A stretch of 64,000 bases of DNA from Emiliania huxleyi CCMP1516 (lineage: Eukaryota > Haptophyta > Isochrysidales > Noelaerhabdaceae). A program made the translations under genes and the position numbers. The stretch covers positions 65,860-129,859 of the forward strand of contig NW_005200461.1 of NCBI RefSeq assembly GCF_000372725.1. The letters are read 5' to 3'. The notes beneath the pieces are model-generated. The model was not told where the DNA came from. It saw nothing but the letters and a program-made list of their open reading frames with translations, and did no database searches. Positions 1 through 10,576 of the stretch are shown here, piece after piece (the stretch's first letter is position 1; the number at the start of each line of letters is the position of its first letter).

Positions 1-339
1 TCGCGGGTTAGAGAGAGTCCAAACGTTTTCCGTCGCACCGCCACGTGGAGCTCGTATTGCGCTGCATTACCGCTTACCTTGCCCAGTAGTCCGGGAATCC
101 TCGCTGCCACGGTGGGTCGCCAGTGGGTGTTTTTGCCACTGAGTTCTGGCGCCGTGGACTTAGGCCTGTGAAGTGCTCTCGTATCGTCTTACCTTTTCCA
201 GTAGCCCGGGGCCGCGCACTCGTTTTCCCTGCGCGTATGCCGGACTTGCACCGATTGCCTTTCGCTATCGTCTTCGGCCCAGGGTCGTTCGCTATCGTCT
301 TATCACATGTCAGGCAGCAGAGGTACTAGCGGGCTGCCC
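1..339. other. No gene recognised
   Basis: No convincing coding frame. The stretch holds loosely repeated phrases around 'ttaccttgcccagtagtccg' (near 75) and 'cttaccttttccagtagccc' (near 187), and two copies of 'cgctatcgtctt' (near 260 and 290). These look like a decayed tandem or dispersed repeat downstream of the minus-strand gene that ends at 340. Confidence 0.5.
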
Positions 340-2085
340 TCAACGCGCAAGGACTGAGTCCATGGCTGTGGCAAACGCATAGCTGTTGCTTGCATCGCAA
401 GCAACGTCCCATACCCCGGCGTGCGCCACCTTCCCGGCGCTGAGCGTCTCCATGAGCTTACTCACGTCCCACACACCGCTCGGAGGACTGACTCCAGGTA
501 TGAGAGGGCCTCCCCCATAAGGGTGACCCGCGCACATCGTGCCGGGTCCTGCCGGCATCAGCATGCCAAAATGCTCAGAGGACAGTTCCTTGTTTGTCTG
601 GGTAGTGGTCAGGACCGCAAGCCAACCAGCCTGATCCTGATAGTCCACCTGCCAATTGGACCCGGCCACGCCTGGATTCCAGGGGGGACCGAGCCAATCG
701 GGCTTGTTGTTATAGAACTGCACTTGGGTCCAACTCGCCAAAGGAATGAGGGAGGCGTAGTCGTTCATGGACACGGTCGCCGCCTCGGGTGCGAGCGTCA
801 CAAGCTTCGGGGGAGTTGCTCCAGTCAGTGATGTCACAAGGTCTCTCATCGTGGGGGTGTTAGCCCATTTAGTCCGATCAGCGTTCTCAAGATCGATATC
901 GAGACCATCCAACTTCCAATCCTCGAGCAATTTCACGACGTGGCCCTTAACTTCAGCAGGGGGACACTCGATGCTGGTCGCTCGATACTGGTTCAGTGCT
1001 CCACCGAGAGAGACCATTGCATACTTCTTCCGGCCGTACTTATCAGGCTTACTTTTCCAAGTTGCCAAGTCTGCCATCACCGCTGCATCGGATTGCCCCC
1101 AAGTAGTAGGCCTCCGGTAGTCGATTCTGGCTCCTGAGATTTTGATGGTCATGAAGGACAGGACGACGACGTTGTATGCATCCGGAAGGGAAGAGAACTT
1201 GGGCGGCTCCTTCGCACCCCCGTAGGCGTTGCCCCAATAGCCCACGATGTCGATCTTGGTTGCGGACGGCGACGGCGAGGGAGAGGCCGACGGCGACGGC
1301 GAGGGGCTGGGAGAGGGCGACGGCAACGGCGAGGGAGAGGGCGCCGGGCCTGAACCACTCTTGCAATGCGCCGACCACTTGTCGTCCGGCCCTCCCCATT
1401 GGCAGGTGAGGCCATCACAGCACTCCACCTTAGGCGCATCGCATTTTCCATCTGGCGTGCACTCCGCACACCACCGATGCTCCACCAAACACTGCTCGAC
1501 GTTGAGTGAATCGAACGCGTCGAGCTCCATAAGCTCCGGGTTGAACGGAGCAAACAGCGGCCCGCGCGCCTTCTCGGTCGGGAGCGCCGTCGCGTCGGGC
1601 ACGACGATCGACGGGAGAAGGCTGTCAGAGCCGTGCGAGAAGTAGGCGAACGCGCCGCCGCACGCGCTCGCCGCGAGGCAGATGAAGACGGCGCAGAGCG
1701 CGTTGTGCCAGCAGAGCTTGGGCCACGAGAGCCAGCCGGAGGCGGTGACGGAGCCCTCCGGCGTGGCGGTCGTGGTCGTCTTGGGGTTGACCGTCTTGGG
1801 GTTGCCCTTCTTGGGGGCCTTGGGGTTGACCGTCTTGGGCTTGACCGTCGCGCCCTGAATAGGGGCGAGAGACTGGCTGTGAGCGGTGAGCAAATGGCGG
1901 AAGCCGCACAGGCGGCGAGCACCGATTTTGTGGCCGACGGCGTGGATCCGCGGGTCGCCTTGGAGGGCACCTTGCCGTCGTTGCCACCGACGATGCTCTC
2001 GTTGCCGCCCGACCCGAGCAGGGCCCCGAATCCGTTGCCGCAGTCGATCGGGGCGGATGGGGCGATCCTGCGTCATCAAAGACAA
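340..2085 (-). CDS. Membrane-anchored GH18 chitinase-like glycoside hydrolase
   Basis: A 581-residue frame. Residues 1-110 are basic and low complexity, with short repeats of the type NPK. Residues about 128-149 form one hydrophobic membrane segment, so the rest should be lumenal or extracellular (type II topology). A Cys-rich patch (eight Cys between about 199 and 241) is followed by a Ser-Pro linker (246-275) and a GH18 barrel from about 278. The family signature is intact at 393-400 (DGLDIDLE), with Glu400 as the expected catalytic acid, so activity on chitin-like beta-1,4-GlcNAc polymers is likely; substrate is not shown by the sequence. The stop is TGA at 340-342. No in-frame Met lies between residue 4 and the membrane segment, so the start is either this Met or an unseen upstream exon; the Arg-rich first 70 residues could be 5' UTR or intron. 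Confidence 0.8.
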   Translation of the reverse strand: MSLMTQDRPIRPDRLRQRIRGPARVGRQREHRRWQRRQGALQGDPRIHAVGHKIGARRLCGFRHLLTAHSQSLAPIQGATVKPKTVNPKAPKKGNPKTVNPKTTTTATPEGSVTASGWLSWPKLCWHNALCAVFICLAASACGGAFAYFSHGSDSLLPSIVVPDATALPTEKARGPLFAPFNPELMELDAFDSLNVEQCLVEHRWCAECTPDGKCDAPKVECCDGLTCQWGGPDDKWSAHCKSGSGPAPSPSPLPSPSPSPSPSPSASPSPSPSATKIDIVGYWGNAYGGAKEPPKFSSLPDAYNVVVLSFMTIKISGARIDYRRPTTWGQSDAAVMADLATWKSKPDKYGRKKYAMVSLGGALNQYRATSIECPPAEVKGHVVKLLEDWKLDGLDIDLENADRTKWANTPTMRDLVTSLTGATPPKLVTLAPEAATVSMNDYASLIPLASWTQVQFYNNKPDWLGPPWNPGVAGSNWQVDYQDQAGWLAVLTTTQTNKELSSEHFGMLMPAGPGTMCAGHPYGGGPLIPGVSPPSGVWDVSKLMETLSAGKVAHAGVWDVACDASNSYAFATAMDSVLAR

Positions 2086-2170
2086 CGGAATCAGGGCGTC
2101 GGAGGTGCACCGTCGGAGTCAGGGCCTACGCCCTTCGTTGGAGCGGGCACGGACAGCTAAACACGACCGA

Positions 2171-2210
2171 GTGCGGCGGAGTGCGGCGGAGTGCGGCGGA
2201 GTGCGGCGGA
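2171..2210 (+). repeat. Four perfect copies of a decamer
   Basis: GTGCGGCGGA is repeated four times without a mismatch. It starts the repeat-rich stretch that runs to about 6290. Confidence 0.95.
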
Positions 2211-2332
2211 GAGCGCATCCTCTCGAGCACTCGTTGGAGTCCACGGGAGGAATGCCCCACCTCGTGTCGTCTGTGTGTGCCGCTCCCGTGTGGCCGTCTC
2301 TCCGCCTCGCTTGCACCCCCACCCGTACCGTG

Positions 2333-2600
2333 GTCATATCTCCGTCATATCTCCGTCATATCTCCCCGCATCTCCCCGCATCTCCTTACACCTCCCCACA
2401 CCTCCCCACATCTCCCCACATCTCCCCACACCTCCCCACACCTCCCCACATCTCCCCACATCTCCCCACATCTCCCCACCTCTCCCCACCTCTCCCCACC
2501 TCTCCCCACCTCTCCCCACCTCTCCCCACATCTCCCCACACCTCCCCACATCTCCCCACATCTCCCCGCACCTCCCCACATCTCCCCACAACTCCCCGCC
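2333..2600 (+). repeat. Pyrimidine-rich decamer minisatellite (CATCTCCCCA type)
   Basis: About 26 units of a 10-base repeat, mostly CATCTCCCCA and CACCTCCCCA, opening with three 11-base GTCATATCTCC units. All six frames stay open across it, so long frames here are not evidence of protein. Confidence 0.95.
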
Positions 2601-2890
2601 TGGTGTCCAGTGGTTGGTCAGACTGTTCTCCGCCTCTCTACCTTCCTTCCCACCTACCTGGGGGCAGGGTGGAGGCGGCCCTGCTGGCGGGGCGTCTTGT
2701 GAGGTGTGGTCTGTGTGTCGCTCCGGTGGGACCATCATCTCCCCACCCCACACGCGCCGGTGTGTCCCACTCGCTGGTCTGGCTCTGCCTCGCCTCGCAG
2801 CCTACCTATCTACGGGATACAGTCTCCCTCCTCCGGGGGCAAACCTGCACCACCAACGGCGAGCGCCGCCGCCGCCGTCTCAAGGCGAGA

Positions 2891-2921
<31 letters not shown>

Positions 2922-2970
2922 GGAAGTGGAGGCGGCAGTGGCGGCGGTGGCGGCGGTGGCGGCGGTGGGG
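2891..2970 (+). repeat. GGC/GGT triplet tract
   Basis: A run of GGC triplets with interspersed GGT and GGA. No surrounding coding evidence. Confidence 0.9.
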
Positions 2971-3100
2971 CAAAGATCAGGACCTCAGTCGGTTTGCCGG
3001 CGGCGGCGCGCACGAGGGCCTGTTAAGGCGTTCTCCCTCTGGCGTGGCGCCGTCTCTTTTGTCTCGGCGGCGAGCGAGCGAGAGAGCGCCTGTTGTTGGT

Positions 3101-3210
3101 CGGGGAGAGATGGGGAGAGATGGGGAGAGATGGGGAGAGATGGGGAGAGATGGGGAGAGATGGGGAGAGATGGGGAGAGATGGGGAGAGATGGGGAGGGA
3201 TGGGGAGAGA
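3101..3210 (+). repeat. Purine-rich decamer minisatellite (TGGGGAGAGA)
   Basis: Eleven 10-base units, nearly all TGGGGAGAGA. Three TGGGGAGATA units follow at 3261-3290. It is the 2333-2600 decamer in opposite orientation. Four or more GGGG runs spaced by six bases make G-quadruplex formation plausible. Confidence 0.95.
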
Positions 3211-3770
3211 GCGCCTGTTGTCGGTCGCGCCGCATCGCCTCCCGCACCTAGCACGAGACATGGGGAGATATGGGGAGATATGGGGAGATTTTCGCACCCA
3301 GTGGGATGGCGAGGACGGGGATGGCGGGGAATGGGACGGCGGGGAGTGGGATGGCGGCGTCTCGAAGGAGCTCCCCGGGCCCACTGCAGCAGAATGGCGC
3401 CCAGAGTCGCTGCGATTCTGGAGCGCTCGAGACCGCCACATCCGCCCAAAGCGGTGCCGTATGCACGGGCCGTACGTGTGGGTCGCGGTCGCGTCGTCGA
3501 GGCGCGGGGTCCGGGAGGGAGAGGCTTCAAAACGCGGTGGCGTCGCGGTGGCATCGCAATGGCGTGGCTAGCACTGGCCTCAGATTGCTGCCCCGTACTC
3601 AGCCTCTCTGGCATCTAAGCTGCCGTGCGGCGCCAGAGGCGAGAGGCGTGTTGGCAGGCGCCGCAGCGCTGCCGAGCACCGCGCGCCGCGCCTGCGCGCG
3701 CCGCTCCTACGGGCCGCGTCCAGGACACGTCCAGCCTCCCGCAGCGGTGCGTCAGCGGCAGGCGCGCCTC

Positions 3771-3820
3771 GGCGAATCTCGGCGAATCTCGGCGAGTCTC
3801 GGCGAATCTCGGCGAATCTC
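3771..3820 (+). repeat. Decamer minisatellite (GGCGAATCTC)
   Basis: Five 10-base units GGCGAATCTC, one with GAGTCTC. A shorter array of the same unit recurs at about 6027-6057. Confidence 0.9.
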
Positions 3821-4920
3821 GGCGGTGCGTCTGCGGCGCGGCGTGTCTTGGCGTGCGGGGTGGCCACTTGCACGGCCGCTGCGAGGCGCCGAGGAGAGGG
3901 GGCGGGGGTGCGTCTCCCGCGGGGGGTGCGTCTGCCGTGCGGGGTGCGTCTCCGCGCGGCGGCGGCGGGGGGGGGGTGGGGGGGTGCTGCTCTCCTCGGC
4001 CGCGGCCACAGCCCAAGGCATCGGCGAGGCGGCTGCGCCGAGCGCCGCCCGGTGCACCTCGACCTACAGCCGAGATTTGAGCCGAGGTTGCGGCGGCATT
4101 TCACCGAGAGTGCGCCGAGGTCGGCCGGGAAGCGACGGTGCTGAAGCGCACTGGCTAGCCTCGACCGATGGCCCTCGCACCATGGCGCGACTCGGCCCAG
4201 AGACAGACGACACAGCGAGGGCGGCGGCGGCGAGGGCGGCGGCGACAGGGGTGGCGGCGACGGGGGCAGTGGCGAGGGCAGCGGGGCGGCTGGAGGCGAG
4301 GGCGAGAACGGCGGCAGTCCGGAGGGCGGCAAAGGGGAGGGTGGCGGCGGGGCGGGAGGGCGGCGGCGAGGGCGGCGGGGGCGGGGGCGAAAGGAGGGTG
4401 GAGGGGGCAAGGTCTCAACGCGGTGAGAAGGGGCGGCAGGACTTGCATGATGAGCGCGCCAACGGCTACTACGGTCGAAGTACGTGCCCTGGCGAGCGCT
4501 GGTCTGGAGACACGAGTGCGTGTTCCGCTTCTAGGTGGACGAGATCTGGGGAGAGACGGGGAGAGATGGGGAGGTACTATGGTCGCACTGGCGAGCACGT
4601 TGAGGGCACGCCTGACGCACCGCGGCCGCCGGCCGAGCAGCATCAACTCGTCCACAACCTTCCACAGCCTCAACCGTCGCCCCTCTGGCGCCACGCTTGG
4701 CGGCGGCGGCGGCGGCAAAGGCGTTGGCGGCGGGGTTGGCACCCGAGACGTCGCGTCGCGCTGCTGCTGCAAGCCTCGCCGGCGCCGCCCAGATGTCTGC
4801 GGTGGCGGCGAGCCAAAGGTGGGGAACGACGCTAAGGAGGGAGGCAGCGTTAAGGCTTCTCTCATACCACGTGCCTCTGCACGTCCGCCTTGCCGCCACC
4901 GATTGAGCCGCCGACGGCAC

Positions 4921-5100
4921 CGCCGCCGCCTTTGCCGCCGCCGCCTTTGCCGCCGCCGCCTTTGCCGCCGCCGCCTTTGCCGCCGCCGCCTTTGCCGCCG
5001 TCGCCTTTGCCGCCGTCGCCTTTGCCGCCGCCGCCTTTGCCGCCGCCGCCTTCGCAGCCGCTGCATTGGCCGCCGCGGCCTTTGCCGCCGCCGCCCGTGC
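4921..5100 (+). repeat. 15-base minisatellite
   Basis: Twelve units of CGCCGCCGCCTTTGC, the first eight almost perfect, the last four degenerate. A related (CCGCCCTCG)n tract follows at 5398-5622. Confidence 0.95.
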
Positions 5101-5397
5101 CGCCGCCGCCGCCGCGCCGTCTGCCGCCGCCGCCGCCGCCGCGCCGTCTGCTGCTGCCCCGCCGCCGAGCGTTGCGCCGGAGGGACAACAGCTGAGGTGC
5201 GCTTCGGATCGCAGCGGCCCGGGTGGTCCCCTCAGAGACTGGGCCGAGCTCGCCCGAGAGTCATCGGGTGAAGCGTCGTAGTCCCGCATAAAGGAAAAGG
5301 CGCGGGGCGAGGCGCCGGGTGAGGCGGAGGCGTCGTAGCCCCGCATAAAGGAAAAGGCGCCATCCGTTGCCGTGGAGAGCCGAGACCCGCCCGCGCC

Positions 5398-5622
5398 TCC
5401 GCCGCCGCCGCCGCCCTCGCCGCCGCCCTCGCCGCCGCCCTCGCCGCCGTCCTCGCCGTCGCCGCCGCCGCCGCCCTCAGCGCCGCCCTCACCCTCGCCC
5501 TCGCCCTCGCCCTCGCCCTCGCCGCCCTCGCCCTCGCCGCCCTCGCCTCCGCCGCCCTCGCCCTCGCCGCCCTCGCCTCCGCCGCCGCCCTCGCCTCCGC
5601 CGCCGCCGGCTTCCTCCCCGCC
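5398..5622 (+). repeat. CCG/CTC low-complexity tract
   Basis: Compound array of GCCGCCCTC-like units. The open frames through it encode only Pro/Ser or Ala/Arg and are not supported as genes. Confidence 0.9.
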
Positions 5623-5647
5623 GCCACCGCATCGGAGCTCCGCCTGC

Positions 5648-5821
5648 GTGCTGAATACACCAGCATGAGAGCGGAGTACGGCGTTGTGCGGTGTACTCAG
5701 AGCACCGCGTGAAGACGAGGGGTGCGGAGACAGTGAGTACAGCCGAATACGGTCGAGTGCAGCGGATTCCGTGTCCTCTCGATCGCTGGTTGGAGTACAA
5801 GAATGCGTATTCCGCTTCTAG
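5648..5821. repeat. Dispersed repeat, copy 1 (ends TTCCGCTTCTAGG)
   Basis: About 170 bases that match 59360-59518 at clear but incomplete identity. Shared blocks include 'cgctgaatac', 'cgcgtgaagacgaggggt' and the end 'ttccgcttctaggg'. Partial relatives are visible at about 4470-4535 and 59890-59966. No terminal repeats or coding content were identified. Confidence 0.7.
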
Positions 5822-6294
5822 GGAGCTCGGCCGAGAGGCGGCGGAACTCTTCAAAGTCGCTGCCAAGCTCAGCCTCGCACCACCGGAGCGGCGCCTGGAT
5901 TCGAGGTTTCAGGGGGGTTTGGTAGCCGGGCGGCTGCCCGGGGTGTGACGGCCATCCAGTGGCAGCTGCTGGCCGCCAGACCGAGGAGGCGAGATTGCGA
6001 TCTCGCGGCGGTGGAGGCGCGGGCGGCGAATCTCGGCGAATCTCGGCGAATCTCGCCTTGTCGGGCGTCGCGGGCGGTGAGGGGGCGGTGGAGAGGGAGC
6101 GGGAGAGGGCGGAGGAGGAGGAGAGCGACGAGAGCGACATCGAGCTCACACTCGCCATGCCACCGCCTGCCACCGCCGCGCCACCGCCTGAAAGAAGAAA
6201 CACGCGAAACGAAAGTCGATTCCCTGCCACCGCCGTGCCACCGCCCTGCTACTGAACGTTGTTGTCGAGGCTGCAGGAGGATTGCGTATCCCGG

Positions 6295-7456
6295 CTATGT
6301 CTTTCCGTTGTTGCCAGACGCCGCACTCGACCCCGCGGCCCCGGTGCGAGGCAGCTCGTGGCATAGAGTGCAGCGGACTCTCTGTGTCCTCGCCAGATCG
6401 TCGAGGCGCTCCACCGCCGCCTCCGCCGCTGCCGCCGTCGTCTCCTCCGCCGCCGCCTCCGCCGCCGCTTCCGCCGCCTCCGCCGCCGCCGCAACGCCGC
6501 CGGTCGCCGCCGGCTTGAGGGCCGTGGCGACCTTGGTGACCGGCTTGAGCGCCGGGTCGTTCTTGATGGCGCCGGTCTCGTCAACGGAGGCCTCCGCGCC
6601 AGACTCTGCCGAAGGGATGTCCTTCTTGAGGGCGCCCTCGACGGCACCGGTGGGGGCCGTCGGTGGGCCGGTCGGGCGCGGAAACTTGGACCAGAAAACG
6701 GCGGGCGGGCTCGGCGCGTGGGCGGCGAACTTGGCCTTGGCCTTGTCCGAATCGACCGCGCCCGCGTCGGGCGCCTTTTCCGCGGCCGGGTCCTTCTTGA
6801 GGACGTCCTCCGGGCCAGGCTTTGCCACGGAGATGTTGACGTTCTTGACGCCGCACGCCTGTGGGCGAGGGAGAGTACGCGCAGGCTTTCGGAGACGGTA
6901 GAGGGAATGATCACGATCCTAGCGTGCGCACGCGCACCTTGGCTCCGAGGAGCGAAGGCGACACCGACGCGGAGATGACGAGCGTGATGCGGCCGTCGTC
7001 AGCCGGCACGATTCCGACCTTCGCGGAGGACGTCATCGGCGACAACTCGCCCTCGTCTATGCCGTCCTTGAGCGGGCCGGGCTCGCCCTCGGACGGGACG
7101 TTGCCGGTGCCGGTGCTGGCGGTGCCGGTGCCGCCGGTGCCGGTGTCGATGCCATCCTTGAGCGAGACGGGCTCGGAGGGGATGCCGACGGCGTTGCCTC
7201 CGCCAGAGTCGATGACGGTCGTGTTGTCCGCCAGAGACGCCTGTCAGCCACAGAACGCGAGAGGGTCGTCTTGCAGGGAAGGCGCAGCGTTGCGTGCGTT
7301 GCAGCGGTGCACATGTGCATACCCCCTCCCTCAGCCACTGCAAATTAACGCACACCTGCTTGTCAGCAAGCGGCGGCGGAGGAGAAAGCTTGAGCACGAG
7401 CTTGTCACCGGCGGCCGGCACGTACTCAAGTTTGAGCATGTTGATCGAATGAATTC
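6295..7456 (-). CDS. Unrecognised three-exon gene with internal repeats
   Basis: I do not recognise the family. Exons on the minus strand are 7356-7456 (Met at 7439), 6938-7240 and 6295-6858, giving 316 residues with the frame kept at each junction and stop TAG. Introns 7241-7355 and 6859-6937 are both GT-AG. The protein repeats a motif of the form PSE-P-LKDGID (twice in exon 2) and a related motif LKKDP, LKKDI and IKNDP (three times in exon 3), then ends in an Ala/Glu-rich stretch and a CxxC pair. A 3' splice site lies just upstream of the Met (7457-7460), so there may be another 5' exon. The frame coherence across two introns is the main evidence that it is real. Confidence 0.65.
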
Positions 7457-8549
7457 CTGCAGAGAGTCAAGAAGCGGTTGAGGGTGGTGTCCCCGATGGG
7501 AGGTGCAGGCCAGCGCTCGAGTGGCCCTCGCGGCTGCGGACACAGAGTGGCACTCTCTAGACGCAGAGATGCGAGCAGGCGGTGCGAGTACCCGCGTAAG
7601 AGAGGGAGGGCGGTCGGACGGGTTAAGGCGGGACGAGGGTGTGGAATGGGCAGCAGCGGACGCGTCTCGCGGCCTCCTCCATGGCAGCGGCTGTACCTGC
7701 GAGCGGGAGTAGGCAGGCGGTGCGAGGCCGAGGGGGGTACAGCCGCTCGCGCCGCGAGCGAGAGCGCATCGCATGGTAGGGGTGGTGAGGGGGCGGCGGG
7801 TTCCGTGAGCAATAGGCGTCGCGGGGGTCTAGGCGTGCAGCTTGCGGCGGCCAAGTTCGGGCGCAATGCGACGCGGCAGCGCGCGAGCGGACGAGGAAAG
7901 TGCATGGTTGCCTTGACGATTGGAGGCGGATTTCTGGGGGGACGAGAGATTACGCTGATTGCAGTCTTTTTTTTTTGTTTATAGTCCAAACGCGAGAGCG
8001 AGGGTCCTTCGTTGCGGTCGCACACACGCACACGCCACGCCGCACCGCGCGCCCACCACTGCCCCGCCCAGGCGGGAAAGAGGAGGAGATGGGACAGCAA
8101 AGGAAAGAAAGAAAGAAAGAAAACAGACAACCCAAGGGAGGGATGGGAGGACGGCACGCCGCCACCACACAGGGATTTTAAGGAGAGGAGTGTGATGCGC
8201 TAGCCGTCGCCCACCCTAGGGAGTCTGCCTCTTCCTATCTCTTTTCGCAGTCTCTCGCCGATTCTCGCTGCAACCTCGTGCCGCACGACCGGACGGCCTA
8301 ACACGACGGTTACTGTGCGCTCGTGTGGTGGGGTGGGGGGTGGGGGGGTATGGTCCTGCTGGCCAGAGGCGACGTCCTGTGCGGGTGGGGGGGTATGGTC
8401 GCGGCGCCAGGGCGCCGACCCTACCATACCATACCCCGCAAAAAGTCCGAACCCCGGCCCGGGACTGCGGCGCGTTGAGGTCTCTGTGCTAGAGCCCGGT
8501 GCCGGCGCGTGAGTACGAGAACCAACGACCCGACACACCACATCTCTTG
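7457..8549. other. No gene recognised
   Basis: The stretch contains one copy of a dispersed repeat (8099-8283), a T8 run at 7969-7976, and two GGGTGGGGGGGTATGGTC blocks near 8331 and 8380. Minus-strand open frames here are basic and low complexity. An undetected 5' exon of the gene ending at 7456 could lie here. Confidence 0.5.
8099..8283 (+). repeat. Dispersed repeat family A, copy 1
   Basis: Starts after a (GAAA)n tract, includes 'gggattttaaggagagg' at about 8172 and runs through 'tctctcgccgattctcgctg'. Copies occur at 29681-29901 (same strand) and 16486-16627 (opposite strand). No coding capacity seen. Confidence 0.85.
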
Positions 8550-9716
8550 ATGTCCGCTGCGGACGAGCGCGCCGCCGCGTCGCTCCGCCGTCTCGTGCTT
8601 GACGTGCTCCTACCCGCCTACAACCTCTTCGACGCGGACGCGTCGGCGGCACTCTGCGAGTCGCTCGCGGCCGAGTCGCTCCGCGACGGCCTGCCGCCGC
8701 GGACTGCCTCCGGCGGAGCGCGCACGGAGCTCGCCGCCAGCGGCATGGGCCGCAAGGCGCGCCAGAACCGGCGCGTGCTTCGCGCGCTCTTTTCGCACCT
8801 GCGCGTGCAGGCTCCGTGGCACATCCGCGACGAGAGCGCCGAGCCGGCGGCAGAGCGTCCGGGCCTTCTCGAGACGAACTGGCTCGAGGCGGTCTACCTG
8901 CGGCTGCGCGCCATCGTGCCGGAGGCGGTGTGGAGGCTCTACACCAGCTGCGACGGCGCATCCGCCGAGGACATGGCGCTGCTCTCGTCGCTGGGAAGGG
9001 GCGGCGCGCGGCGCTTCAGCCGCACCGGCAGCGAGGGCAGCTGCCCGTCGCGATGAAGACGCTGTCCAAGCTCGTCATCGTGCCGCTGTGCCACGTCGCG
9101 AGCTTCGCCGTGCCGTCCGAGAGCGCGCTGGCCGCGATCGCGGAATGCGGCCCAATCGTGGAGATGGGCGCGGGGTCGGGCTACTGGACGGCGCTGCTGC
9201 AGCACCGCGGCGTCGACGTCGTCGCCTACGACTCGCAGCCCCCGAGCGAGCGCTTCAACAACCCCTTCTTCTCGGAGGCAACGCAGTTATCGTGCTAACC
9301 TGACACCCGAACAAATTGAAAAGATTCGCGATCAAAACCGCAATTGTCAGGTGTACTGCAACGTCCTGCGCGGCGACGGCCGCTCCGTCTTCGAGCAGGG
9401 CGGCGACGTCGCGAGGCGCCGCGCGCTGCTGCTCGTCTGGCCAAACAACGCCGATTCGGCCGACAACCCGCACTTGTGCCGCGCGGGCGGCGCCTCGCGC
9501 GCGCCGCCGCCGCCCGTGTGGGACGCGGAGTGCGTCGCATCGTACCTGCGCGCGGGCGGGCGCACCGTCGTGTACGTGGGCGAGAGGGAGGAGCGCGTGG
9601 CGGTGCAGGAGGGGTCGCCGCCCGACTGCGGCGCCTCTGCGAGCCGCGCCTTCCAGGCGCTGCTCTCCGAGCGCTTCGAGCTCCTCCGCGCGGTGCGGCT
9701 GCACACGTGGTCGTAG
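8550..9716 (+). CDS. SAM-dependent methyltransferase-like domain (5' half of a double locus)
   Basis: ATG at 8550. An exon runs to about 9010-9036; a frame change there is resolved by a 3' splice site at about 9040 (exon from 9041, LPVAMKTLSK) or is an indel. The next intron, 9278-9350, is GC-AG and joins NPFFSE to VYCNVLRGDG in frame. Motif I of a Rossmann methyltransferase is clear (IVEMGAGSGYWTALL), followed by the acidic strand VVAYDS. The frame ends at TAG 9714-9716, but that stop lies in a 9-base tandem duplication (9708-9716 and 9717-9725) and the same frame continues open into the next methyltransferase domain. Substrate unknown. This may therefore be the first half of one fused protein. 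Confidence 0.7.
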
Positions 9717-10576
9717 TGGTCGTACAACTCGGACGACCTGACCGTGTGGAGAAGGCGCGAGGAGCCGCCGGTGGTGCGCACGCTCGCCACGCTCGCCGCT
9801 GCGCCAGAGGAGGAGGAGCCGACCGGCGGCGATGCCCACGCGCCACCGGCTTCTGCGGCCCTCCACACGCCACCGGCCACTGCGCACCTGCTGGGCGGCA
9901 TCGCCTGGAACGGCGCCCGCGTGCTGGCCGCCCACATTGCCACACGCGGCGGGTGGGCGCAGCGCCTCAGCGGTGGCGCAGAGACGCAGGCGAGCCTCGG
10001 GGCGTGCGAGACGCGGGGAGCGTCGCGCCACGCGTCATCATACCCGACCCCTCCTTGCGGCAGGTGTGCGAGCTGGGCGCGGGCACGGGCGTGGCCGGGC
10101 TGCAGGCGGCCGCCCTCGCCGGGCCAAACACGTATGTCACGCTCTCAGACAAGCACGCGAGTCTGGTCGACGACCTCGCCGCCTCGATACGCGAGCGAGG
10201 GCTCGGCGACCGATGCGGCGCAAAGTTGTACGAGTGGGCGGTCGGCGACGCTGCGGCACTGCTGCCCGCACACTCGTCGGCCACCCACTTCGACCTCATC
10301 CTCGGCGCCGAGTGCCTCTACTCGCTCGGCACCGCGGGCGCGTTTGCCGCGGCGCTCGACGCGCTGGCGGGGCCGACGACGGTCGTGCTGATCTCATGCG
10401 AGCACCGGTGGAGCACGGCCGAGTGCCTCGCCACGCTCGAGGACTTGGGCTGGTGCCACGAGGTGCTGTCTGAGGAGACGACACCCCCGATGCCGGGCGA
10501 CCTGCGGCCGGCGAGGGTCTCCGTGATGGAGTTGCGCCGCAGAGCACCCCCCGAGCGGAAGCTGCCGCCCATCTGA
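9717..10576 (+). CDS. METTL21/FAM86-type methyltransferase domain (3' half of the double locus)
   Basis: Exons 9717-9989 and 10064-10576 are joined by a GC-AG intron (9990-10063). The product contains GGIAWNGARVLAAHI, motif I CELGAGTGVAGL, then LSDKH and LILGAECLYS, the order seen in the Methyltransf_16 family (protein lysine methyltransferases such as METTL21 and FAM86). No in-frame ATG exists between 9717 and the domain, so an independent start is hard to place. The exon is in frame with the upstream methyltransferase across its TAG. I infer a bifunctional gene that is either interrupted by a mutation or affected by a sequence error. The stop TGA is 36 bases before a transposon. Confidence 0.7.

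Larger units (their letters stand above)
2211..6294. other. Repeat-dominated intergenic stretch, no supported gene
   Basis: Apart from the arrays listed separately, the 4-kb interval consists of GC-rich low-complexity sequence with G and C homopolymers (for example around 3969-3985). One short minus-strand frame near 5820-5890 looks less random than its neighbours, but has no start, stop or splice context that would support an exon. Confidence 0.6.

Noticed and set aside
1886..3618. Long plus-strand frames across the decamer arrays
   Set aside because: They encode periodic SPHLPT or GEMGRD strings from the repeat itself and begin in antisense of the chitinase gene.
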